From: UBA5109 sp963975155
GTDB taxonomy: Bacteria; Pseudomonadota; Gammaproteobacteria; Pseudomonadales; Pseudohongiellaceae
DNA length: 64,000 nucleotides
NCBI GenBank assembly: GCA_963975155.1
Contig: CAXBFG010000005.1
Location: 124,001-188,000, forward strand
Direction: 5' to 3'
Positions 26,097-34,587 of this stretch are shown piece by piece. How positions within the stretch are numbered: the stretch's first letter is position 1; each line of letters starts with the position of its first letter. The position numbers were made by a program, and so were the translations under genes. The notes below the pieces were generated by a model. The model searched no databases, was not told the DNA's origin, and saw nothing but the letters and a program-made list of their open reading frames with translations.

Positions 26097-26993
26097 TTAC
26101 ATTTGCAGTAATTCACTATAAACCACGGCAACAAAGGCATCGCCGTCGCTCCAGCGATCATCATATTCTGCTGTAAAGTTACTGGCCTGTATCTGTCTCA
26201 AGCTCATGCCGCTGGCAATGGCGCTTCTTACCCGGTTACGGATGGTGACAAAAATACCTAACTGTTCTTCAACTTCGGCACGGCTGCTGACCACGCCATG
26301 CCCAGGCAGAAAGCGCGTGTCTGCGTTGGAAATATCCAGAAGCTTCTGATAGGACGCCATGATGCCATGAAAACTACCATTATTGCCGGCATCCACCCTT
26401 GGATAAGCGATTGTACGGAACACATCGCCGGTATGGATGATATTGGCATTTTTGAAATAGACGAAAGCATCACCATCAGTATGCCCCGGGCCATTATAGA
26501 AAACATGTATATCTTCTCCGTTCAGGTGAAAGTCCATGGAGTCTGGAAAAGTGACTACCGGCAGACTCATGCGTTGCTCATCAGTCAGCATGCCCATATT
26601 GCCTTCACTGTAACCTGCTGCCAGCCGTGAGCGGACATTTTCATGCGCGAAGATAATAGCTCCCTGACGAGCCATATTCAGATTGCCACCAACATGATCG
26701 CCATGAATATGAGTATTGAAAACATAACGCACTGGCTGATCAGTCAATTCGGCTACAGCATCGAGAATTTTTCTTGAAAGTGGCGCGAACTGGTCATCAA
26801 TCAAAAAGACGCCGTCTTCTCCTATGGAAACGCCGATATTTCCTCCCTGTCCTTGGAGGTAGTAAAGATTTTCGGCTAATTGATGAGGAATGATTTCCAC
26901 ATCATTCATATCCCCCTGGGCTAAAACCTTGATGGGAATAATCAGTAGGCACGCCAGCACCATGTTTTTAGCCTGTGACTTTAATCTCAGCAT
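26097..26993 (-). CDS. Periplasmic metallo-beta-lactamase-fold hydrolase
   Basis: 298 residues with a signal peptide (MVLACLLIIPIKVLAQG, residues about 11-27). The di-zinc site is complete: HTHIHGDH (His95, His97, Asp99, His100), His171 in GPGHTDGD, Asp190 in HTGDVF and His232 in LPGHG. The architecture is close to class B-like and quorum-quenching or sulfur-metabolism hydrolases, but no feature fixes a substrate. The ATG has an excellent AAGGAGAT ribosome-binding site. It is divergent from the PadR-RND operon, so it might share its regulation or a detoxification theme. Confidence 0.88.
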   Translation of the reverse strand: MLRLKSQAKNMVLACLLIIPIKVLAQGDMNDVEIIPHQLAENLYYLQGQGGNIGVSIGEDGVFLIDDQFAPLSRKILDAVAELTDQPVRYVFNTHIHGDHVGGNLNMARQGAIIFAHENVRSRLAAGYSEGNMGMLTDEQRMSLPVVTFPDSMDFHLNGEDIHVFYNGPGHTDGDAFVYFKNANIIHTGDVFRTIAYPRVDAGNNGSFHGIMASYQKLLDISNADTRFLPGHGVVSSRAEVEEQLGIFVTIRNRVRSAIASGMSLRQIQASNFTAEYDDRWSDGDAFVAVVYSELLQM

Positions 26994-27134
26994 GTTGATC
27001 TCCTTGCTTTTATTATTCGTATCTATTTTATTGATCTGCCTCTGAGAATACGTTGCTGCGTGTATTTCATCAATATTTTCCGACTGTCAATTGCGCAAAA
27101 AATGAGAAAAGTTCAGCAAAATAGATAGGATAAG

Positions 27135-27164
27135 TTGTTCTAGTATAAAAAATACTAGTATAAT
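27135..27164 (+). promoter_or_regulatory. Promoter with embedded operator for the padR-RND operon
   Basis: TTGTTC (27135-27140) and a perfect TATAAT (27159-27164) with an 18-bp spacer make a plausible sigma-70 promoter. The spacer is almost filled by a perfect inverted repeat CTAGTAT-AAAAA-ATACTAG (27140-27158). An operator there would block RNA polymerase, so I infer autorepression by the PadR protein encoded 53 bases downstream. Confidence 0.6.
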
Positions 27165-27216
27165 TTAGGCTATTATTAACTGGCATAGCTTATTTGGCGT
27201 AATACTGAAGTCATAA

Positions 27217-27801
27217 ATGAATACTAAAATACTGTGTTTGGCAGCGCTTAGTCTGGGTAAGGCCTCCGGTTATGACATCGGAAAGAGGCTGGAAGAACCC
27301 CTGGGTTTTTTTGTTGATACAGCGAAGAGCGGTGTTTATCCGGCACTTAAATGTTTGCATGAAGAAGGTTTGGTTCAATATGAAGATATTGAGCAATCTT
27401 CCTTGCCGAATAAAAAGATATTTGAATTAACGGACAAAGGCAGAAATCTGTTAAAGGCAGAATTGGAAGCGCTGGCACCAACACACAAGCTCCGATCCCA
27501 GTTCATGTTACTGCTGTTTTTTGCGGAAATGCTGTCAACTGACCGGCTGGAAGCAATTATTAATGAACGTATACAGGATGCGGAATGCTTCTTGCAGGAA
27601 GTGCCCAAGTTACAAAAGTATGTTGAAAATAATATAGGACAACAATTTCTGCTCGATTTCCTTATAAACAAAGCGAATGTTGAAAAGGAATATCTACAGC
27701 AGAATTTGGAATCCTTGATAGCCAAGATGAAATTGAAGGATAAGCAAGATATGCAGGATCTGGAGATACAGTTTAAGGAAATGGAGAATATTAATGAATA
27801 A
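27217..27801 (+). CDS. PadR family transcriptional repressor
   Basis: 194 residues. The N-terminal winged helix-turn-helix (LAALSLGKASGYDIGKRL, VYPALKCLHEEGLV, FELTDKGRNLLKAEL, residues 5-90) is typical PadR, and the remaining 100 residues form the helical dimerisation domain of the longer (Vir-type) subgroup (RLEAIINERIQDAECFLQEV). PadR proteins are usually local repressors relieved by small phenolic or drug-like ligands. Its stop overlaps the adaptor gene start by 8 bp, so it is the first gene of the efflux operon. Confidence 0.9.
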   Translation: MNTKILCLAALSLGKASGYDIGKRLEEPLGFFVDTAKSGVYPALKCLHEEGLVQYEDIEQSSLPNKKIFELTDKGRNLLKAELEALAPTHKLRSQFMLLLFFAEMLSTDRLEAIINERIQDAECFLQEVPKLQKYVENNIGQQFLLDFLINKANVEKEYLQQNLESLIAKMKLKDKQDMQDLEIQFKEMENINE

Positions 27802-28918
27802 ATCAATCGGGATTTCCTTGGGTGTTTGTGCAGCGCTGGCTATATGGATGGCCGTGGGCATGACCCTTGGTGAGAATGAGCAGGCAAATGCTGTTGCGGA
27901 TACTGGACTTGCTTCTACACGCAGTGTGGATAACCGTGTACTTGTAGAAGTCACAGAAATGCTGGCAGAAGAAGTAACCAGCTACATAGTCAGCAATGGC
28001 AGCGCTGTGCCTGATCGTGAAGTTGAGTTACGCGCTGAAACGACAGGCCAAATTGACCAGATTTTGGTTAGCGAAGGTTCTTATATTGAAGAAGGCAGTG
28101 TCATTATGCGTCTGAAAATGGACGACCGTATGATTCGGCAGGAGCAGGCGAACATAACCTTGCAGGAAAGACAACGACTGTATGAGGCCATGGTTAATCT
28201 GAAGGAAAAGGATTTTGCTTCATCAACTGAAGTCGATACAGCTCTAACGCAGTTGAAGCTTGCTGAGGTTGAAGTGGAAAGAATTGGTCTGGAGATTGAA
28301 AAGACCTTTATTCGTGCGCCCTTCAGTGGCTACATCGAAGAAAATATTGTTGATCTTGGTGAGTATGTAGGTATTGGCAATGAGCTGGTGCGAATTGTTG
28401 ATAACGATCCATTAATCGTGAACACCTATATTTCACAAAATGATGTTGAGTTTCTTGAATTGGGTACAGAAGTCCAGGTCGTACTGGTGAACGGACGACA
28501 GAGAAGCGGGCAGATTCGTTTTATATCGCCGCGGGCAAACGAAGCGACACGTACGTTTCGAGTCGAGATTGCCGTACCAAATGCAGAAGGAATAAGGACC
28601 GGGAGCAGCGTAACAGCAAGAATTCCACGTCAACAGGTGGCTGCACATTATATTTCTCCAGGCTTATTAACGTTGGATAACAATGGTGATATTGGCGTCA
28701 AGACCTTGAATCTGGAAGGGTTGGTTGAATTTCATCCGGTCACTATCGTGACTTCTGATGTAAATGGCATGTGGGTGAGCGGTTTACCGGTCCGGGCCAG
28801 AATTATCACTTCCGGGCAGGGCTTTGCCCCTATTGGTGAGGCGGTCAGAGTCACCAGAGCGGCAAATGAAAGTCGCAGCAGGGAAACAGAAGTATCACCA
28901 TATATGCAGGCACAATAG
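27794..28918 (+). CDS. RND efflux periplasmic adaptor (HlyD/MFP family)
   Basis: 374 residues with an uncleaved-type N-terminal hydrophobic segment (IGISLGVCAALAIWMAVGMTLG). A lipoyl-like half (DREVELRAETTGQIDQIL), a short helical hairpin (RQEQANITLQERQRLYEAM) and the second lipoyl half (TFIRAPFSGYIEENIVDLGE) are followed by a beta-barrel domain and a membrane-proximal domain. It would link the inner-membrane pump to an outer-membrane channel. No TolC-type gene is present here, so the pump must use one encoded elsewhere. It is translationally coupled to padR. Confidence 0.92.
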   Translation: MNKSIGISLGVCAALAIWMAVGMTLGENEQANAVADTGLASTRSVDNRVLVEVTEMLAEEVTSYIVSNGSAVPDREVELRAETTGQIDQILVSEGSYIEEGSVIMRLKMDDRMIRQEQANITLQERQRLYEAMVNLKEKDFASSTEVDTALTQLKLAEVEVERIGLEIEKTFIRAPFSGYIEENIVDLGEYVGIGNELVRIVDNDPLIVNTYISQNDVEFLELGTEVQVVLVNGRQRSGQIRFISPRANEATRTFRVEIAVPNAEGIRTGSSVTARIPRQQVAAHYISPGLLTLDNNGDIGVKTLNLEGLVEFHPVTIVTSDVNGMWVSGLPVRARIITSGQGFAPIGEAVRVTRAANESRSRETEVSPYMQAQ

Positions 28919-28955
28919 GCGTTGAGCACGATTCTGGCTTAGGAAGAATATTGAT

Positions 28956-31900
28956 ATGAATACATTGATAGACGCAGCTTTTTCACGACCCAAGGTTGTA
29001 ATTTTAATGTTGCTGGCAATTATGGTTGCGGGTGCTTATGCCTATATCACCATTGCCAAAGAATCCATGCCGGATATTCCTATTCCTATTGTTTATGTAT
29101 CGATGGTACATGAAGGTATTTCACCTGAAGATGCTGAGCGTTTGCTGGTTTTACCTATGGAGAGGGAATTACAGTCGATAGAAGGTTTGAATGAAATGTC
29201 TGCTACCGCTTCTGAAGGTCATGCTTCAGTGACCATGGAGTTTGATGCAGGCTATGATATTGATCAGGCACTAATCGAAGTCAGGGAGCAGGTAGACCGC
29301 GCTCGCGTCGAATTACCTCCGGAAACACTCGAACCAACTGTTAATGAAGTGAATATATCGGAATTTCCGGTATTGTCGGTATCCCTGTCAGGAAGAGTAG
29401 CTGAAAGGACCTTGATTACGATTGCAAGAGATTTGCAGGACAGAATTGAAGCGCTTCCCAATGTGCTGGAAGTCACCATTGGTGGTGACCGGGAAGAAAT
29501 GCTCGAAATACTGATAGAGCCCTCTGTACTGGATGCCTATGAATTATCTTTCGTGGATATTTCAAACCTTGTCAGCAACAATAATCAATTAATCGCCGCT
29601 GGAGCACTGGATTCCGGGGCAGGCAGAATGATCTTAAAGGTGCCAGGTGTCATATCTGAACTGGACGATATCCTGACAATGCCGATCAAGGTGCTGGATG
29701 ACCGGGTGGTTACTTTTCAGGATGTTGCCAGCATAAGAAGAACTTATAAGGACCCGGAAAGCTTTGCCAGAATTGACGGTGAAAATGCTGTAGTTCTGGA
29801 AATTTCCAAAAGGACAGGGGCGAATATTATTGAAACCATTGAAAATGTTCGTGCCTTGATAAGTGCTAGCCAGGATGCGTGGCCTGCTTCTATTAATGTC
29901 ACTTACCTGCTGGATGGTTCTGAACAGATTCGAACAATGTTAGGCGACCTTGAGAATAATGTTATCACTGCCATTATTCTGGTCATGATAGTGGTCATAG
30001 CCGCTCTCGGTGTTGGTCCTGCCATGCTGGTTGGATTAGCCATACCAGGCTCATTTCTGGCAGGAATACTGATCATCTATGGAATGGGTCTGACCATGAA
30101 TATGATTGTGTTATTCAGCCTGATTCTGGTTGTCGGCATGCTGGTTGATGGCGCAATTATCACGATTGAATTGGCAGAACGGCTCAGGTCTGAGGGTCTC
30201 GTTAAAAAGGATGCCTTTGCCCAAGCAGCCAAGCGTATGTCATGGCCGATTATTGCATCAACGGCTACGACCCTGTCGGTTTTTCTTCCCCTGCTTTTCT
30301 GGCCGGGCATGGTTGGTGAGTTTATGAAGTATTTGCCGATCACTGTCCTGTTTACCCTGAGTGCCTCATTGTTCATGGCGCTCTGTTTTATACCGGTACT
30401 GGGAGGAGTGATTGGTCGGCAGGTCAGTGCTGCAACAGTTGCCAGGACTGACCACGTCAGCCACCAAAGTGTTAAAAATGCCAGAGGTCTAACCTTGAAA
30501 TATTTAAAGCTGCTTTGGACCTTGCTTCATCATCCTGGCAAGGTACTTGCCTTTACAATTGTATTTTTGGTAGCTGCCTACACTGCTTATGGAATACTTG
30601 GTAAGGGTGTTGAATTTTTTCCTTATCAGGAGCCGGAATTTATTCAGGTGGAGGTGCATGCCAGAGGAGATTTATCGATTTACGAAAAAGATCAGATCAT
30701 GGCTCAGGTGGAAAGTCGTTTACTCAGTATGGATTACCTGGATGCCGTATACACCAGAACTTCCAGCGGTGGTGGCCAGAATTCTGGCACTGAAGATACC
30801 ATCGGAAGCGTACAACTGGAATTTGTTGATTGGTCTTTGCGGCCAACTGCCGTTGAGATTCAGCAAATTGTGCGCAGCAGATTGGGTGATGTGCCTGGTA
30901 TTCAGATTGAAATTGCTGAACAGGAAAACGGCCCGGCCGCAGGTAAGCCGGTAGAGCTAAAAGTAAGTTCAGAAGACTCGAGCAAACTTGATGGGGCAGT
31001 AGCTCGTATCCTGGATGTGATGAATCAAATTGGTGGTTTTACGAATGTTGAGGATAACCGGACATTACCGGGTATCGAATGGGAGTTACTCGTCGACCGT
31101 GAAGAAGCAGCGAGATTTGGCGCTAATATTTCAAGTCTTGGCAGTGCGGTTCAGCTACTGACAACTGGCCTTAAATTATCAGAATATCAACCCGATGATG
31201 CCGATGAGGAGCTCGACATACGCTTGCGTTTTAATGATGTTAACCGGAATATGGAACAACTGAACCAGTTGAGCATACCAACGGCGAATGGACTCATTCC
31301 CATTGGTAATTTTCTGCATTTTGAAACATCCCAGAAAACCGGCATTATTAATCGCGTCGATGGAGCACGCACCCTGACAATTATGGCTGATGTTGAAGAT
31401 GGTTTATTGGCTGCAAACCAGATTAACCTGTTGAGAAATGCCCTGTTGGAATTGCCTTATGAGCCGGGTGTAAATGTGAGTTTCGGCGGTCAGGATGCAG
31501 ATCAGGCCGAAGCCTCATCATTCCTTATGAAGGCCTTCGCGGTTGCTGTTGTCTTTATGGTTGGCATTTTATTAACCCAATTCAATAACTTTTATCAGTC
31601 ATTTCTGATTATCTCGGCTGTCATTTTTTCAACGGCGGGTGTACTGATTTTCCTTATCATCAGTGGACAGCCCTTTGGTATCGTCATGTGCGGTATTGGT
31701 GTAATTGCCCTGGCGGGAATAGTCGTTAACAATAATATTGTATTGATAGATACCTATAACGAAATCAGAAGAGATACCCAGCTTTCTGTTAAAAAGGCTG
31801 TCATAGAAACTGCTGCCCAACGACTGCGTCCTGTCTTACTGACATCTATTACTACTATACTGGGGCTGGTTCCAATGGTGCTTGCTATCAGTATAGATAT

Positions 31901-32123
31901 TATTGATCAGGAGGTGATTGTTGGAGGCCCTTCCACACAAATGTGGGTGCAACTGTCAACGGCAATAGCCGGAGGACTGTTTTTTGCGACCATGCTTACC
32001 CTGATTTTTACACCTTGCATGCTGGTGCTTGGGGAAAAAGTGTTCAGGAAAAAATCCACTCGCAAACCAGCAACCGTTCGACCCCGGCAGTCTGTCCCGC
32101 AAACGGTAATGGACGCAAATTAG
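28956..32123 (+). CDS. RND family efflux pump inner-membrane transporter
   Basis: 1055 residues with 12 membrane helices in the 1+5+1+5 RND arrangement and two large periplasmic loops. The N-terminus (MNTLIDAAFSRPKVVILMLLAIMVAGAYAY) is typical. In helix 4 the proton-relay motif reads VVGMLVDGAIITIELAER: one Asp rather than the DD of AcrB, as in many non-AcrB RND pumps. The C-terminal half has FGIVMCGIGVIALAGIVVNNNIVLIDTYNEI. It probably exports small hydrophobic compounds with the adaptor encoded 37 bp upstream, under PadR control. The substrate is unknown. Confidence 0.94.
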   Translation: MNTLIDAAFSRPKVVILMLLAIMVAGAYAYITIAKESMPDIPIPIVYVSMVHEGISPEDAERLLVLPMERELQSIEGLNEMSATASEGHASVTMEFDAGYDIDQALIEVREQVDRARVELPPETLEPTVNEVNISEFPVLSVSLSGRVAERTLITIARDLQDRIEALPNVLEVTIGGDREEMLEILIEPSVLDAYELSFVDISNLVSNNNQLIAAGALDSGAGRMILKVPGVISELDDILTMPIKVLDDRVVTFQDVASIRRTYKDPESFARIDGENAVVLEISKRTGANIIETIENVRALISASQDAWPASINVTYLLDGSEQIRTMLGDLENNVITAIILVMIVVIAALGVGPAMLVGLAIPGSFLAGILIIYGMGLTMNMIVLFSLILVVGMLVDGAIITIELAERLRSEGLVKKDAFAQAAKRMSWPIIASTATTLSVFLPLLFWPGMVGEFMKYLPITVLFTLSASLFMALCFIPVLGGVIGRQVSAATVARTDHVSHQSVKNARGLTLKYLKLLWTLLHHPGKVLAFTIVFLVAAYTAYGILGKGVEFFPYQEPEFIQVEVHARGDLSIYEKDQIMAQVESRLLSMDYLDAVYTRTSSGGGQNSGTEDTIGSVQLEFVDWSLRPTAVEIQQIVRSRLGDVPGIQIEIAEQENGPAAGKPVELKVSSEDSSKLDGAVARILDVMNQIGGFTNVEDNRTLPGIEWELLVDREEAARFGANISSLGSAVQLLTTGLKLSEYQPDDADEELDIRLRFNDVNRNMEQLNQLSIPTANGLIPIGNFLHFETSQKTGIINRVDGARTLTIMADVEDGLLAANQINLLRNALLELPYEPGVNVSFGGQDADQAEASSFLMKAFAVAVVFMVGILLTQFNNFYQSFLIISAVIFSTAGVLIFLIISGQPFGIVMCGIGVIALAGIVVNNNIVLIDTYNEIRRDTQLSVKKAVIETAAQRLRPVLLTSITTILGLVPMVLAISIDIIDQEVIVGGPSTQMWVQLSTAIAGGLFFATMLTLIFTPCMLVLGEKVFRKKSTRKPATVRPRQSVPQTVMDAN

Positions 32124-32150
32124 TACCACTGCCAGTAATTATTGTCTCCA

Positions 32151-32175
32151 GGGAGCTGCCTTTTGGCAGGCTCCC
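32151..32175 (+). terminator. G+C-rich hairpin after the RND operon
   Basis: GGGAGCTGCC (32151-32160) pairs with GGCAGGCTCCC (32165-32175) over a TTTT loop, with one bulged G. It lies 28 bases after the pump's stop. No T-tract follows, so it may be a 3'-end stabiliser or an atypical terminator. Confidence 0.45.
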
Positions 32176-32262
32176 TCCATTGGCTTGATTCAGTAATAAA
32201 CTCTTGGCTTGCTGAATCATTAGTTGGGAAAAGCCCCTCTCAGGCATGTTAGAATGCTTTCT

Positions 32263-32291
32263 TTGATCAACGATAATTCTAACAATATAAA
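32263..32291 (+). promoter_or_regulatory. Sigma-70-like promoter of the fumarase gene
   Basis: TTGATC (32263-32268) and TATAAA (32286-32291) stand 17 bp apart, about 45 bases upstream of the fumarase ATG. The elements are near consensus and the spacing is optimal. Confidence 0.55.
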
Positions 32292-32336
32292 TAACTTTAC
32301 TATTCGATAAGCGACTAGTTTGAGGAGCAGTTTATT

Positions 32337-33863
32337 ATGACCCTGATACGTCAACAGGATGTCATCCAGAGTGTAGCCGATGCCCTGCAATATATTTCCT
32401 ATTATCATCCGCTGGATTATATCCAGGCCGTATATCGGGCTTATGAGCGGGAGGAGTCGCCGGCTGCCAAGGATGCCATGGCGCAGATATTAACCAATTC
32501 CCGCATGTGTGCCGAAGGCAAGCGACCAATTTGTCAGGATACAGGCATCGTGGCCATTTTTGTGTATGTGGGCATGGATGTGCAGTGGGAAGCGGACATG
32601 GGCCTGGAAGAGATGATCAATGAAGGCGTGCGTCAGGCTTATACGCATCCTGATAATGTTCTGCGTGCCTCGATCGTCAGTGATCCAGCTGGTGCGCGCA
32701 AGAACACCAAGGATAATACGCCCGCTAATATTCATTACAAAATTGTGCCGGGTAACAAGGTTGAATTCAAACTTGCTGCGAAAGGTGGCGGATCAGAAAA
32801 CAAATCCAAACTGGTCATGCTGAATCCCAGCGATAGTATTGTGGACTGGGTATTAAAAACATTACCGACTATGGGAGGAGGCTGGTGTCCTCCAGGCATG
32901 CTGGGTATTGGCATTGGAGGCACGGCGGAAAAAGCCGTGCTGATGGCCAAGGAAGCGCTTATGGATCATATCGATATTGATGAATTGCGGGCTCGCGGGC
33001 CACAAAACACTGTTGACGAATTACGCCTGGAACTGATGGACAAGGTCAATGGCCTTGGTATTGGAGCTCAAGGCATAGGCGGTCTGACAACTGTTGTGGA
33101 TGTCAAAATAAAGGATTTCCCAACCCATGCAGCTTCAAAACCGGTCGCCATGATTCCCAATTGTGCGGCAACACGGCATATACATTTTACTCTGGATGGT
33201 TCAGGCCCTGCAGAATTAATACCACCTAAACTGGAAGATTGGCCGCAGGTCACCTGGCAGGCTTCTGCGAATGCACGCCGTGTAAATCTTCAGACAGTGA
33301 CTCGCGAAGAAATAGCGCAATGGCTGCCAGGTGATACGATATTACTGAGTGGCAAAATGCTGACCGGCAGGGATGCGGCACACAAACGTCTGATCGATAT
33401 GTATAAAAACGGAGAGCAATTGCCGGAAGGCGTCGATCTGAAAGGCAAGTTTATTTATTACGTGGGGCCGGTTGATGCGGTGCGTGACGAAGTGGTTGGA
33501 CCTGCTGGCCCCACTACTGCAACCCGTATGGATAAGTTCACGGATGCTTTACTGGAACAAAGTGGCTTGCTGGGCATGATCGGTAAGGCTGAGCGTGGCC
33601 CCGTTGGTATTGCTGCCATTAAAAAGCATAAAGCTGTGTATTTGATGGCTGTGGGCGGTGCGGCATATCTGGTTTCAAAAGCGATTCGAAAATCGCGTAT
33701 TGTGGCTTTTGAAGATCTGGGTATGGAAGCAATTCACGAGTTCGAGGTTGAAGACATGCCGGTAACCGTTGCTGTTGATGTTAACGGTGTATCCGTTCAT
33801 GAAACCGGCCCTGCCGAGTGGTATGCAAAAATACACAAGGCTGAGCCTGTGGAAGTAAAGTAG
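32337..33863 (+). CDS. fumA: Class I (iron-sulfur) fumarate hydratase
   Basis: 508 residues, the length of the Pseudomonas-type class I fumarase. It converts fumarate to malate in the TCA cycle using an oxygen-sensitive 4Fe-4S cluster. The alpha-domain (residues 1-310) has cluster-binding KRPICQDTGIV, GGGWCPPGMLGIGIGG and IPNCAATRHIHF. The beta-domain (about 325-500) has LLSGKMLTGRDAAHKRL and YYVGPVDAVRDEVVGPAGPTTATRMDKF. Both are fused in one chain, as in FumA/FumB. GAGGAG precedes the ATG. The gene is monocistronic, convergent with the nitroreductase gene. Confidence 0.95.
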   Translation: MTLIRQQDVIQSVADALQYISYYHPLDYIQAVYRAYEREESPAAKDAMAQILTNSRMCAEGKRPICQDTGIVAIFVYVGMDVQWEADMGLEEMINEGVRQAYTHPDNVLRASIVSDPAGARKNTKDNTPANIHYKIVPGNKVEFKLAAKGGGSENKSKLVMLNPSDSIVDWVLKTLPTMGGGWCPPGMLGIGIGGTAEKAVLMAKEALMDHIDIDELRARGPQNTVDELRLELMDKVNGLGIGAQGIGGLTTVVDVKIKDFPTHAASKPVAMIPNCAATRHIHFTLDGSGPAELIPPKLEDWPQVTWQASANARRVNLQTVTREEIAQWLPGDTILLSGKMLTGRDAAHKRLIDMYKNGEQLPEGVDLKGKFIYYVGPVDAVRDEVVGPAGPTTATRMDKFTDALLEQSGLLGMIGKAERGPVGIAAIKKHKAVYLMAVGGAAYLVSKAIRKSRIVAFEDLGMEAIHEFEVEDMPVTVAVDVNGVSVHETGPAEWYAKIHKAEPVEVK

Positions 33864-33929
33864 CAGTATAAAATCAGCGTCCAATACAGGTAAGTAATCT
33901 GCTTGGCACAGTCAAAAAGACCCGGCCTG

Positions 33930-34529
33930 TCAGGATTTTCCACCCCAGGTTCCCATGAAAAAGTTATCACTCAGAGGATTTCTTTTTCTTGGGGCCAGTT
34001 CTCTTTCTTTGAATTCAGATGGTATTTCATCTTTGGGGAGCTGGTAGCCAATGGCTATTGTGGCTATTGCTTTATAACGTTCTGGAACCTCAAATTTTTC
34101 ACTGACGAGTGCGGCTGAAAAACCGGCCATCTGATGGCTCATCAGTCCCAGATCGGCAGCTTGTAAACAGAGTGATACTGAAGCGGCTCCGGTATCATAA
34201 GCTGCCAGGCCATTGGGTTGATCATTCATGCTGAATAGCGTGTCATGGCAAGCAGCTATCAACACCGGTACATTTTTGCACCAGGCCTGATTACCTTCCA
34301 TTAAACAATCAAACAGTTTCTGCCAGGCTTCGGGGTTTTCAGTTTTATCACAAACGATGAAGCGCCAGGGCTGATCGCCAAAACAGGATGGAGCCCAGCG
34401 GGCGGCTTCCAACAAGGCTGAAAGTTGTTGTTTGCTGACTGGACGAGCAGGATCAAAGGCCACGCCACTCCATCGCTTGCTGATAGCTTCAAGAATTTCT
34501 GCGCTGCTTTCTATGGTTTTCTTAATCAT
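33930..34529 (-). CDS. Nitroreductase family flavoprotein
   Basis: 199 residues, a typical FMN-dependent nitroreductase: RWSGVAFDPARPVSKQQLSALLEAA at the start with the FMN-phosphate-contacting Arg, ARWAPSCFGDQPWRFIV, the GLAAYDTGAASVSLCLQAADLGL helix, and IAIGYQLPKDE near the end. It acts on quinones or nitro compounds with NAD(P)H in the cytosol. It lies downstream of fabY on the same strand with a 58-bp gap and might share its transcript. Confidence 0.9.
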   Translation of the reverse strand: MIKKTIESSAEILEAISKRWSGVAFDPARPVSKQQLSALLEAARWAPSCFGDQPWRFIVCDKTENPEAWQKLFDCLMEGNQAWCKNVPVLIAACHDTLFSMNDQPNGLAAYDTGAASVSLCLQAADLGLMSHQMAGFSAALVSEKFEVPERYKAIATIAIGYQLPKDEIPSEFKERELAPRKRNPLSDNFFMGTWGGKS

Positions 34530-34587
34530 TTATTACTATTTCCTTTTTTTTCAACATTTATTCAAATTCAACTTCGGGAATTCAAGA

